Source: Streptomyces humidus (GTDB lineage Bacteria > Actinomycetota > Actinomycetes > Streptomycetales > Streptomycetaceae). Taken from it: a stretch of 64,000 nucleotides of DNA. The stretch covers positions 62,001-126,000 of the forward strand of contig NZ_BMTL01000018.1 in NCBI RefSeq assembly GCF_014649655.1, in the 5' to 3' direction. The notes beneath the pieces are model-generated. The model saw nothing but the letters and a program-made list of their open reading frames with translations. It was not told where the DNA came from and did no database searches. The translations under genes were made by a program, and so were the position numbers. Shown one piece after another: positions 9,115 to 17,178 of the stretch (its first letter is position 1; the number at the start of each line of letters is the position of its first letter).

Positions 9115-9825
9115 GTGACGAACGTGAACGGCGCGACCGGCGGGGCGGACGAGACCGATGCGCCCAGGGTGACCGACGCGGCCCAGGTGACCCAGGTGAC
9201 CCGCGAGACGATCGAGACCGAGGCGGGCCCCGCCCGCGTCACCTGGCACCGGGCCGGGACGCCGCGCCTCGTGCTCGCGGTGAGCCACGGCGCCGGGGGC
9301 GGTGTCGAGGCACGGGACCTCCAGGCACTCGCCGAGGTCCTGCCGGGCCACGACGTCGCTGTCGCGCTGGTCGAGCAGCCGTGGCGGGTGGCCGGCAAGA
9401 AGGTCGCACCCGCGCCGAAGACCCTCGACGCCGGCTGGCGCGGGGTCTGGCCCGCCCTCGTCGCGCCCGGCCTGCCGGTGATCGCGGGAGGACGGTCGGC
9501 GGGCGCCCGGGTGGCCTGCCGCACCGCGACCGAGCTCGGCGCCCACGCCGTGCTGGCGCTCGGCTTCCCCCTGCACCCGCCGGGCCGGCCGGAGAGGTCC
9601 CGCGCGGGCGAACTGCTCGGGGCCGGGGCGCCGACCCTCGTCGTCCAGGGCGGCAACGACCCGTTCGGCAGGCCCGAGGAGTTTCCCGACGGCGGCTACG
9701 AACTCCTCGAAGTCCCCTACGCCGATCACGGGTTCGCGGTGCCCAAGCGGGCTCCCGTCACCCAGGAGCAGGCACTGGAGACCGTCACCGCCGGGGTCGT
9801 TCGGTGGGCCGGGTCACTCATGTGA
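9115..9825 (+). CDS. Alpha/beta-hydrolase of the KANL3/TEX30 type
   Basis: A 236-residue protein starting at GTG 9115, one base after the SRAP stop, so translational coupling is likely. SHGAGGG (oxyanion region), the nucleophile elbow GGRSAGAR, the acid region GGNDPFG and the histidine of YADHGF give a complete Ser-Asp-His triad. Bacterial members are often annotated as dienelactone-hydrolase-like; no substrate is known. The sigma-R promoter begins 7 bases after its stop. Confidence 0.8.
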   Translation: MTNVNGATGGADETDAPRVTDAAQVTQVTRETIETEAGPARVTWHRAGTPRLVLAVSHGAGGGVEARDLQALAEVLPGHDVAVALVEQPWRVAGKKVAPAPKTLDAGWRGVWPALVAPGLPVIAGGRSAGARVACRTATELGAHAVLALGFPLHPPGRPERSRAGELLGAGAPTLVVQGGNDPFGRPEEFPDGGYELLEVPYADHGFAVPKRAPVTQEQALETVTAGVVRWAGSLM

Positions 9826-9831
9826 ACAGGT

Positions 9832-9858
9832 GGGAATGTGCGGGGGGCGCGTGCTGTT
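9832..9858 (+). promoter_or_regulatory. Sigma-R-type promoter upstream of sigR (sigRp2)
   Basis: GGGAAT at 9832-9837 and GTT at 9856-9858 are separated by exactly 18 bases, which is the published sigma-R consensus. Its position before sigR matches the autoregulatory promoter known in S. coelicolor. Transcripts should start near 9865 and allow an N-terminally extended, short-lived sigma form to be made. Confidence 0.9.
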
Positions 9859-10138
9859 GAGGCGGACGAGAAGTGCTGAACGACAGGCACCGACGACAGT
9901 GGGAGAGGAAGTCCGCCGCATGGGTTCGACCATCTGCCCGCCCGCCACCCAGTTCCACCCGGTGGACGGGCTTCGCCCGGCAGAGTCCGATTCGGGCCGC
10001 AGCAGCCGCGCCGACCTGGACTGGACGGTTCTGCATGCGGCCAAGGCCACGCCTGTTCGAGCGGCGGCCGGCACCGGTAGTCGTCTATCCTCCGATTCGA
10101 GTGGGACCGGTTTCGGTTCCGCCCGCGATCTTGAGGAG

Positions 10139-10834
10139 GTGGGTCCGGTCACCGGTACCGACGCAGGGACCGACAACGGCCAGGCGGAGCTGCCCGAGGG
10201 CCAGGGCGTGAGCGGGGAGACCGGCGCGGAGTCCACCGCCGAGCGCACTGCGCGCTTCGAGCGGGACGCGCTGGAGTTCCTCGACCAGATGTACTCGGCC
10301 GCGCTGCGCATGACGCGCAACCCCGCGGACGCCGAGGACCTGGTGCAGGAGACGTACGCCAAGGCGTACGCGTCCTTCCACCAGTTCCGTGAGGGCACCA
10401 ACCTCAAGGCCTGGCTGTACCGGATCCTCACCAACACCTTCATCAACTCGTACCGCAAGAAGCAGCGCGAACCCCAGCGCTCGGCGGCCGAGGAGATCGA
10501 GGACTGGCAGCTGGCGCGCGCCGAGTCGCACATGTCCACCGGTCTGCGCTCCGCCGAGTCGCAGGCGCTGGACCACCTGCCCGACTCGGACGTGAAGGAA
10601 GCGCTCCAGGCCATCCCGGAGGAGTTCCGGATCGCCGTGTATCTCGCGGACGTGGAGGGCTTTGCGTACAAGGAGATCGCGGACATCATGGGGACACCCA
10701 TCGGCACGGTGATGTCCCGGCTGCACCGGGGCCGCCGTCAACTGCGCGGCATGCTGGAGGACTACGCCCGTGAGCGCGGACTGGTCCCGGCCGGCGCCGG
10801 AGAGTCGAACGAAGCGAAAGGTTCGGACTCATGA
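10139..10834 (+). CDS. sigR: ECF sigma factor SigR (thiol-oxidative stress)
   Basis: A 231-residue ECF sigma factor. Region 2 includes MYSAALRMTRNPADAEDLVQ and the -10 recognition segment FREGTNLKAWLYRIL; region 4 includes VYLADVEGFAYKEIADIMG. It directs thioredoxin, mycothiol and proteostasis genes after disulfide stress. GTG 10139 corresponds to the short stable form, but its GAGGAG site abuts the start codon. The frame is open upstream to ATG 9920 and GTG 9962, either of which could start the long isoform made from the upstream promoter. It overlaps rsrA by four bases (ATGA). Confidence 0.93.
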   Translation: MGPVTGTDAGTDNGQAELPEGQGVSGETGAESTAERTARFERDALEFLDQMYSAALRMTRNPADAEDLVQETYAKAYASFHQFREGTNLKAWLYRILTNTFINSYRKKQREPQRSAAEEIEDWQLARAESHMSTGLRSAESQALDHLPDSDVKEALQAIPEEFRIAVYLADVEGFAYKEIADIMGTPIGTVMSRLHRGRRQLRGMLEDYARERGLVPAGAGESNEAKGSDS

Positions 10835-11133
10835 GCTGCGGAGATCCGCACGAGACGGACTGCAGTGAGGTCCTCGACCACCTGTACGAGTATCTCGACA
10901 GCGAGATGCCGCCACTGGACCGGGACAAGTTCCAGCACCACTTCGCGGAGTGCTCCCCCTGCCTGGAGAAGTACGGGCTGGAGGAGGCCGTGAAGAAGCT
11001 GGTCAAGCGGTGCTGCGGGCATGACGACGTGCCGAGCGACCTGCGCGCCAAGGTACTGGGGCGACTGGATCTCATCCGCACCGGCCAGGCCGTCCCCGAG
11101 CACGACGTCACCGCCGAGCCGCAGGAGTCCTGA
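10831..11133 (+). CDS. rsrA: Redox-sensing zinc anti-sigma factor RsrA
   Basis: A 100-residue ZAS-family anti-sigma factor that holds SigR when reduced and releases it when a disulfide forms. All expected ligands and redox residues are present: C3, H7, C11, H37, C41 and C44, with the H-x3-C-x2-C signature HFAECSPC. Two extra cysteines sit at KRCCGH. Start ATG 10831 overlaps the sigR stop, matching the paired stoichiometry needed. Confidence 0.95.
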   Translation: MSCGDPHETDCSEVLDHLYEYLDSEMPPLDRDKFQHHFAECSPCLEKYGLEEAVKKLVKRCCGHDDVPSDLRAKVLGRLDLIRTGQAVPEHDVTAEPQES

Positions 11134-11274
11134 CCCCGCCCGCATCCCGTCCCAGCGGGATCCGGACCCCCTCCGCGTCACCCGAATGTGCTAACCCGCG
11201 GGTGATACGCCCGCGAGCCGCCCCCGGCCGTCCTAGGCTCCTGAGCCCGGACAGGCACGGCTGGGGGAGGCGTC

Positions 11275-12585
11275 ATGGAGGGGAGTCCGGCGCGGGCACG
11301 CGGCTACGTCGCCTGTGCCGCCCTCGGCGCCCTGCTCTGTCTGCTCCCGCTGCCGGGCCTGCGGACCCCCTGGTGGGCCGTCGCCCTGCTCGCCGCCCTG
11401 TACGCCGGGGGCGAGCAGATCGCCCGGCGCAGGTTCGCCGGCACCTTCCACCCCGTGCTGCTCGCCGGGGCCTTCCTGCTGGCACCGCCCGCAGCCGCCC
11501 TGGTGCCGCTGCCCGGGGCGCTGTTCTCGCACGTCGAGCAGCCCCCCGCCCTGCTGCGCCGGATCTGGCGGGCCGTCCAGTCGGCGCTCGCCGTGTGGGC
11601 CGCGTCCCGGGTGCACGGGGCGCTCGGCGGCCGTGAGGCCGTGGCCGCCTCCGACGTGCCCTTCGCCCTCGCGCCGGCCGGCGCGGCGGTGCTGGTGTTC
11701 TGCGCCGCGCTCGCCCTCCTGGACGGCGGGATGCTCGCGCTCGCCGAGGGGCTGCCGCTGCGGCAGGCCTGCCGCGGGCTGTTCTTGCGCTCCCTCGCCC
11801 CCCTCGCCGTGCACGGGCTGGCCGGGCTGATGACGGCCGTGCTGTGGCGCAGCCCGTACGGTCCCGTGGCCGCGCTGCTCGTGCTGTTCCCGATGGGCGT
11901 GTCCTGGTGGGTCTTCGCGCAGTACCACCGCGAGCGCGCCGCCCACCAGGCGACGATCCGCGCGCTGGTGCAGGCCGTCGACATCAAGGACGGCTACACC
12001 CGCGGACACAGCGAACGCGTCGGCCAGGCCTCGATGATGATCGCCCGCGAACTCGGCATGGACGAGGCCCGGATCGAGGTGCTCCGCTTCGCCGGCATCC
12101 TGCACGACGTCGGCAAACTCGGCGTCCCCACCCGGCTGTTGCGCAAGAACGGACCGCTGACGCCCGAAGAACGCCGGGTGATCGAGCTGCACCCCGAGTA
12201 CGGGCACGAGATCACCCGGGGCATCTCCTTTCTCGGCGAGGCCCGCTCGGCGATCCTCCACCACCACGAACGCATCGACGGCACCGGCTATCCGTACGGC
12301 CTGGCAGGCGCCCAGATCCCCGAGCCCGCGCGCGTGGTCGCCGTCGCGGACGCCTTCGACGCGATGACGTCCACCCGGTCCTACAGCCGCGCCCGGCCGG
12401 TCGAGGCGGCCCTGGAAGAGCTGCGCCGGTGCGCCGGAGCCCACTTCGACCCCCGGATGGTCACGGCGCTGGCCCGGGTCGTCGAAAGAGAAGGCTGGCG
12501 CCCGGTGGTGACCGCCGAGGAGACCCGGCCCGCCCTCCCCTCGCCCGCGCAGCCCTCCGAGGACCGGTCCGGGGCCAGCCGATGA
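11275..12585 (+). CDS. Membrane HD-GYP domain protein, probable cyclic-di-GMP phosphodiesterase
   Basis: A 436-residue protein. The first 220 residues hold about six hydrophobic segments (MASE-like sensory region). From about residue 230 an HD-GYP domain has all key motifs: GHSERV, LHDVGKLGVP, the HHHERIDGTGYPYGL signature carrying GYP, and DAFDAMTS. HD-GYP enzymes hydrolyse cyclic di-GMP; in Streptomyces that signal controls development through BldD. GGGGGAGG precedes the ATG. The stop overlaps the start of a degenerate paralogue by four bases (ATGA). Confidence 0.88.
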   Translation: MEGSPARARGYVACAALGALLCLLPLPGLRTPWWAVALLAALYAGGEQIARRRFAGTFHPVLLAGAFLLAPPAAALVPLPGALFSHVEQPPALLRRIWRAVQSALAVWAASRVHGALGGREAVAASDVPFALAPAGAAVLVFCAALALLDGGMLALAEGLPLRQACRGLFLRSLAPLAVHGLAGLMTAVLWRSPYGPVAALLVLFPMGVSWWVFAQYHRERAAHQATIRALVQAVDIKDGYTRGHSERVGQASMMIARELGMDEARIEVLRFAGILHDVGKLGVPTRLLRKNGPLTPEERRVIELHPEYGHEITRGISFLGEARSAILHHHERIDGTGYPYGLAGAQIPEPARVVAVADAFDAMTSTRSYSRARPVEAALEELRRCAGAHFDPRMVTALARVVEREGWRPVVTAEETRPALPSPAQPSEDRSGASR

Positions 12586-13853
12586 CCGGTCGCCGCGGCC
12601 TCGTCGCCCTGCGCGCCGCCGCGGGCCTGCTCGTCGCCGGCTGCCTCCTCGTCACGTTCCTGACCGGCGTGGACCAGCGGCCCATGGCGCTCGCCTTCGG
12701 GATCGTCGTCGCCGTGGGCGAGCTGCCCCTTCTGGACCCGCGGCTCCTCCCGGACGAGACGCCCGCCGACGGGCCAGGACCGCGCGAGCGCGCGCCGCTC
12801 GGCGCGGCCGGCGCGCTGGCGTACGCGCTGGTCGGCGAGCACGCCGGACACCCCACCCACCACGGGGTCGCGCAGGTCGTCGTGGTCGTCGCCGCCGCCT
12901 CCCTGCTCGGCAGCGTGCCGTGTCTGGCGCGCGGAGAGGGCCCCGTCCTCGACCATCTGGTCCGGCGCGTCCTGGCCGTCGGATTCGCCGCCGTCTGCTT
13001 CCAGCCGCTCTACACCCGCGGGGTGTTCGACGACTGGTGCGGCCCGGCCTACGTGCTGCTGCTGCTCGCGCTGCTGGTCCTGACCGTCCTGTGCGACGCC
13101 GTGCTCGCCGCCGCGCTCGCCTGCTCCCGCACCGGCTGGCCGTTCGCCCCGCTGCTGCGGGACGAACTGCGGGCGGTGCCCGGGATCGGCTCGGCGGTCT
13201 GCGCGACGGGCACGGTGATGGCGCTCGCGGTCGCCGTGGTCGGGCTGTGGGCGCTGCCCGTGTTCTCGGTGCCGCTGCTGCTCACCCAGCTGTCGCTGCG
13301 CCGGTACGCGGCCGTGCGGGCCACCTATCGGCAGACCATCGCCTCCCTGGCCCGCGCCACCGAGATCGCCGGATACACCCCGGCCGGGCACGCCCGCCGG
13401 GTCGCGGCCCTCAGCCAGTCCGTGGGCCGCGATCTGCGGCTGCCGGAGCCCGAGCTGACCGTTCTGGAGTACGCGGCCCTGATGCACGACATCGGACAGC
13501 TGAGCCTCGTCGACCCGGTCCCGGCCGGGGCCACCGCCGGCCTGGCCGCGGCGGAGCAGCGGCGGATCGCGCTGCTCGGCGGGGCCGTCGTCCGCCAGAC
13601 CGGGGCGAGCGCCCAGGTGGCGACGGTGGTGGAGCGGCAGGCCGACCCCTACCCGGAGCAACCGGTGGCGGCCCGGATCGTCCGGGTGGTGAACGCATAC
13701 GACGAGAAGGTCCGGGGCAGCGGTCCAGGCGGGGCCCTGAGCGCCCTGGAGGAGCTGCGTCTGGGCGCCGGCGGGGAGTACGCCCCGGAGGTGGTCGAGG
13801 CGCTGGCCCGGGTGCTGACGAAAGGCCGTCTGACCTTGTCCTCGGGTGGGTAA
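12582..13853 (+). CDS. Membrane protein with degenerate HD-GYP domain
   Basis: A 423-residue protein with roughly seven hydrophobic segments followed by an HD domain related to its upstream neighbour. GHARRV and MHDIGQLSLVD keep the first histidine and the HD pair, but the HHE...GTGYP stretch is replaced by VERQADPYPEQPVAARI, so the GYP signature and two metal ligands are missing. It is therefore probably catalytically dead and may act as a regulator or partner of the active enzyme. Start ATG 12582 is coupled to the upstream stop. An antisense frame of 918 residues here is a shadow. Confidence 0.8.
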   Translation: MTGRRGLVALRAAAGLLVAGCLLVTFLTGVDQRPMALAFGIVVAVGELPLLDPRLLPDETPADGPGPRERAPLGAAGALAYALVGEHAGHPTHHGVAQVVVVVAAASLLGSVPCLARGEGPVLDHLVRRVLAVGFAAVCFQPLYTRGVFDDWCGPAYVLLLLALLVLTVLCDAVLAAALACSRTGWPFAPLLRDELRAVPGIGSAVCATGTVMALAVAVVGLWALPVFSVPLLLTQLSLRRYAAVRATYRQTIASLARATEIAGYTPAGHARRVAALSQSVGRDLRLPEPELTVLEYAALMHDIGQLSLVDPVPAGATAGLAAAEQRRIALLGGAVVRQTGASAQVATVVERQADPYPEQPVAARIVRVVNAYDEKVRGSGPGGALSALEELRLGAGGEYAPEVVEALARVLTKGRLTLSSGG

Positions 13854-13958
13854 CCCATGGGTAATGAGCGGCCCTGCGGCCACACGTGGTTGGATGCGAG
13901 GGAGACAGTGTCCGGGGGCACTGGCCAGCCCACAGAACGGAACTGGCAGGCGGGAATC

Positions 13959-14939
13959 GTGAGGATCTTCGGCAAGGGACGGCACCGGCCCTCCGCCTCC
14001 TGGCGGCAGGCCACCGACCGCGCGTTCACGCTGATCGGCGACGGGCGGTACGAGGACGCCGGCGCGCTGCTGACACGTGCCGCCGACCTGGAACCCTGGT
14101 TGTCCGAGTCCTGGTTCAACCTCGCCCTGCTGCACAAGTTCCGGCACGACTGGGAGCAGGCCCGTACGGCGGGTCTGCGGGCCGTCGCGCTGCTGGACCG
14201 CGGGGCCGGGGCCCCCGACTGGTGGAACGTCGGGATCGCCGCGACCGCTCTGCAGGACTGGCCGCTGGCCCGCCGGGCCTGGCAGGCGTACGGGCTGCAT
14301 GTGCCCGGCGAGGCCACCGGCGCGGGCGAGCCCGTCGGGATGGAGCTGGGCAGTGCGGCCGTGCGGCTGTCGCCCGAGGGCGAGGCCGAGGTGGTGTGGG
14401 GGCGCCGGCTGGACCCCGCCCGCATCGAGGTGCTGTCGATCCCGCTGCCCTCCTCCGGGCGGCGCTGGGGCGAGGTCGTGCTGCACGACGGCGTGCCGCA
14501 CGGCGAGCGGACCACCGCGACCGGCCACTCCTACCCGGTCTTCGACGAGATCGAGCTGTGGGCCCCGTCCCCGGTGCCGACCTGGGTGGTCCTCCTGGAG
14601 GCGGCCTCCGAGTCGGACCGCGACGCGCTGGAGCAGCTGGCCGCCGACGCGGGCTTCGCGGCGGAGGACTGGTCCTCGTCGGTGCGGCTGCTGTGCCGGA
14701 TGTGCTCGGAGTCCCGGATGCCCTCCGACGAGGGCGACGGCGAGCATCTCGATCCGCACGACCACAGCGAGCCCGGGCATCCGGGTCCGCTCGGCCATCG
14801 CACGGACGGCCAGCTGTGGGTTCCCGAGCGGGAGTGCGGGGTGGCCGCGCCGGCTTCCCTCGTCCGGGGGCTGCTGGACGGGTGGGTCGCCGACAGTCCC
14901 GGCTCGAGAGGCTGGCGCGACCTCGAAGAGGTGTGCTGA
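13959..14939 (+). CDS. Tetratricopeptide-repeat protein
   Basis: A 326-residue soluble protein. The N-terminal 110 residues contain TPR-like helices (ATDRAFTLIGDGRYEDAGALL, SWFNLALLHKFRHDWEQA, NVGIAATALQDWPLARRAW). The rest is a conserved actinobacterial region ending in a Cys-containing segment (VRLLCRMCSES). GTG 13959 is preferred over ATG 13857 because the earlier part reads as leader and the conserved sequence begins at RIFGKG. It lies 105 bases after the HD-domain gene on the same strand. The function is unknown; TPRs suggest protein binding. Confidence 0.72.
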   Translation: MRIFGKGRHRPSASWRQATDRAFTLIGDGRYEDAGALLTRAADLEPWLSESWFNLALLHKFRHDWEQARTAGLRAVALLDRGAGAPDWWNVGIAATALQDWPLARRAWQAYGLHVPGEATGAGEPVGMELGSAAVRLSPEGEAEVVWGRRLDPARIEVLSIPLPSSGRRWGEVVLHDGVPHGERTTATGHSYPVFDEIELWAPSPVPTWVVLLEAASESDRDALEQLAADAGFAAEDWSSSVRLLCRMCSESRMPSDEGDGEHLDPHDHSEPGHPGPLGHRTDGQLWVPERECGVAAPASLVRGLLDGWVADSPGSRGWRDLEEVC

Positions 14940-15120
14940 CCGTCGTCGGCCGCGGGTTCGCCCTGGCGGGTCGTTCCCCCCGCTCCCGGCTCCGCCCGGG
15001 CGGGGGAGCCGTTCACGGCGGTGTCGCGCATCGATACGGTCCGCGCCTTCGAGGGGTGCCCTGCCCGTACCCTGTATCGAGCATTCACCCCCTGTCTGTT
15101 TGAGGAAGGCATCGTCGGTC

Positions 15121-15771
15121 ATGGCGCAGCAGGACACCGATCAGCAGCACGCGGGCGTGCTCCCCGTGGACGACGAGGGCTTCGTCATCGACACCGAGAA
15201 GACGGAGGAGCGCGAGCTGGCCTGGCGTGAGGCCGGCGTCTCGCGGCCGATCACCGTCGTCGGGAACCCGGTGCTGCACAAGGAGTGCGGGGACGTCACC
15301 GAGTTCGACGAGGAGCTGCGGCGGCTGGTCGCGGACATGTTCGCCTCGCAGCACACCGCCGAGGGCGTGGGCCTGGCCGCCAACCAGATCGGCGTCGGAC
15401 TGAAGGTCTTCGTCTACGACTGCCCCGACGACGACGGCGTCCGGCACACCGGCGTCGTCTGCAACCCCAGGCTGGTGGAACTGCCCGCGGACCGGCGGCG
15501 GCTGGACGACAGCAACGAGGGCTGTCTGTCGGTGCCCACCGCCTACGCGCCGCTCGCCCGCCCCGACTACGCCGAAGTCACCGGGCAGGACGAGCACGGC
15601 AACCCGATCAAGGTGCGCGGCACCGGGTATTTTGCACGGTGTTTGCAGCACGAGACCGATCATCTGTACGGGTACCTCTACATCGACCGGCTGTCCAAGC
15701 GGGAGCGCAAGGACGCCCTGCGGCAGATGGCCGAGAACGAGCCCCGCTACCCCGTGGTCGCCAACGACTGA
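15121..15771 (+). CDS. def: Peptide deformylase
   Basis: A 216-residue Fe/Zn enzyme that removes the formyl group from nascent chains. The three deformylase motifs are present: GVGLAANQIG, EGCLSVP and the metal-binding QHETDHLYG. It is slightly longer than type I enzymes owing to an N-terminal extension of about 35 residues. GAGGAAGG lies upstream of ATG 15121. A strong terminator follows. Confidence 0.93.
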   Translation: MAQQDTDQQHAGVLPVDDEGFVIDTEKTEERELAWREAGVSRPITVVGNPVLHKECGDVTEFDEELRRLVADMFASQHTAEGVGLAANQIGVGLKVFVYDCPDDDGVRHTGVVCNPRLVELPADRRRLDDSNEGCLSVPTAYAPLARPDYAEVTGQDEHGNPIKVRGTGYFARCLQHETDHLYGYLYIDRLSKRERKDALRQMAENEPRYPVVAND

Positions 15772-15790
15772 GCTCGACCCACGCCCACGC

Positions 15791-15824
15791 GACGCCCGGC
15801 CGGGAGGCATCCCGGCCGGGCGTC
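15791..15824 (+). terminator. Terminator after def
   Basis: A perfect 15-bp stem (left arm 15791-15805, right arm 15810-15824) closes a four-base GGCA loop 19 bases after the def stop. The following sequence is only mildly T-rich, as is usual in streptomycetes. Confidence 0.85.
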
Positions 15825-16056
15825 GTTCGTGCGGCCGTCGGACGTTCGATCGTTTACGCGCATATGCCGCGCATCAGCTGATCCATAACCAGTCAGCCCG
15901 GGGCGGATTCTCGGTATACAGGGGTAGTGAATGAAGCAAGTCCGTTCCCAGAACGGTCGGTTGTAGGGCTGAATGGGAAGTGCGGGGATACGCAACGGCG
16001 CACGCCCGGCACGGTGGGAGAGGTGTGCGTCCACCGGCGGCTGAGAGGGGTTGTTC

Positions 16057-17178
16057 GTGCCAGCCTTCCGATACAGCACCACATACAGCACCACATACGG
16101 CACCAGATACGGCACCACTGCGACGGTGGCCGCGCCCGCGGTCCCTCCCTCGCTCGCTCTTCCGGTCATTGAGGCGACGTTTCCCCGGCAACTGCACCCG
16201 TATTGGCCCCGGTTGCAGGAGAACACCCGCTCCTGGCTGCTGGAAAGGCAGTTGATGCCTGCGGACAAGGTCGCCGAATATGCCGACGGTCTGTGCTATA
16301 CGGACTTGATGGCGGGCTACTACCTCGGCGCGCCCGAAGAGGTCATGCAGGCCATCGCGGACTACAGCGCGTGGTTCTTCGTCTGGGACGACAGGCACGA
16401 CCGTGACGTCGTGCACGGCCGCGCCTCGTCCTGGCGGCGACTCAGGTTCCGCTTGCACGCGGCTCTGGACTCCCCGGCGGCTCATCTGCGGCATCGGGAC
16501 CCACTCGTCGCCGGACTCGCGGACGGAGTGGCCCGGCTGTACGCCTTCCTCCCCGGCACCTGGAACGCGCGGTTCGCACGTCACTTCCACGCCGTGATCG
16601 AGGCCTACGACCGCGAATTCCACAACCGAGTCGAAGGACGCATTCCCGGTGTCGAGGAATACCTCGCGCTGCGACGGCTGACCTTCGCGCACTGGATCTG
16701 GACCGATCTGCTGGAGGCGAGTGCGGGGTGCGAACTCCCGGTCGCGGTGCGGAAACACCCGGCCTATCGGCGGGCGGCCCTGCTCAGCCAGGAATTCGCC
16801 GCCTGGTACAACGACCTCTGCTCGCTGCCCAAGGAATTAGCAGGCGATGAGGTGCACAATCTCGGCATCAGTCTCATCGCCCATGAGGGAATGACCCTGG
16901 AGGAGGCGGTCGAAGAACTCCGCCGACGCATCGAGGAATGCATATCCGAATTCCTCGTCGTCGAGAAGGACGTCCTGGTTCTCGCCGACCGACTCGACGA
17001 CGGGACGGTGCGCGGAAGGGAACTCGGCACCGCCGTCCGAGCCTGCCTCGGCAATATGCGCAACTGGTTCAGTTCCGTCTACTGGTTCCACCACGAGTCC
17101 GGCCGTTACATGGTGGACAGCTGGGACGACCGGTCCACGCCCCCGTACGTCGACAACGAAGCGGCAGGTGAGAAATGA
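16057..17178 (+). CDS. cyc1: Epi-isozizaene synthase (class I sesquiterpene cyclase)
   Basis: A 373-residue terpene cyclase that converts farnesyl diphosphate to epi-isozizaene, the albaflavenone precursor. The metal-binding motifs are DDRHD at residue 111 and NDLCSLPKE from residue 252; the C-terminal SSVYWFHHESGRYM stretch is typical of this enzyme. GTG 16057 is chosen because GAGAGGGG lies 6 bases before it, while the TTG at 16051 would have no spacing. The N-terminus carries an unusual four-copy tandem repeat (see 16071-16118). It overlaps the P450 gene by four bases (ATGA). Confidence 0.93.
   Translation: MPAFRYSTTYSTTYGTRYGTTATVAAPAVPPSLALPVIEATFPRQLHPYWPRLQENTRSWLLERQLMPADKVAEYADGLCYTDLMAGYYLGAPEEVMQAIADYSAWFFVWDDRHDRDVVHGRASSWRRLRFRLHAALDSPAAHLRHRDPLVAGLADGVARLYAFLPGTWNARFARHFHAVIEAYDREFHNRVEGRIPGVEEYLALRRLTFAHWIWTDLLEASAGCELPVAVRKHPAYRRAALLSQEFAAWYNDLCSLPKELAGDEVHNLGISLIAHEGMTLEEAVEELRRRIEECISEFLVVEKDVLVLADRLDDGTVRGRELGTAVRACLGNMRNWFSSVYWFHHESGRYMVDSWDDRSTPPYVDNEAAGEK
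16071..16118 (+). repeat. Four-copy 12-bp tandem repeat inside the cyclase N-terminus
   Basis: Four consecutive in-frame units beginning ATAC (16071, 16083, 16095, 16107) differ at one to three positions and encode YSTT, YSTT, YGTR, YGTT. The repeat sits just after the start codon, in a disordered tail ahead of the folded cyclase domain. Slippage in 12-base steps would keep the frame. Confidence 0.85.

Noticed and set aside
12381..15137. 918-codon open frame on the minus strand
   Set aside because: Antisense of the degenerate HD-GYP and TPR genes, low-complexity translation, no start signal.
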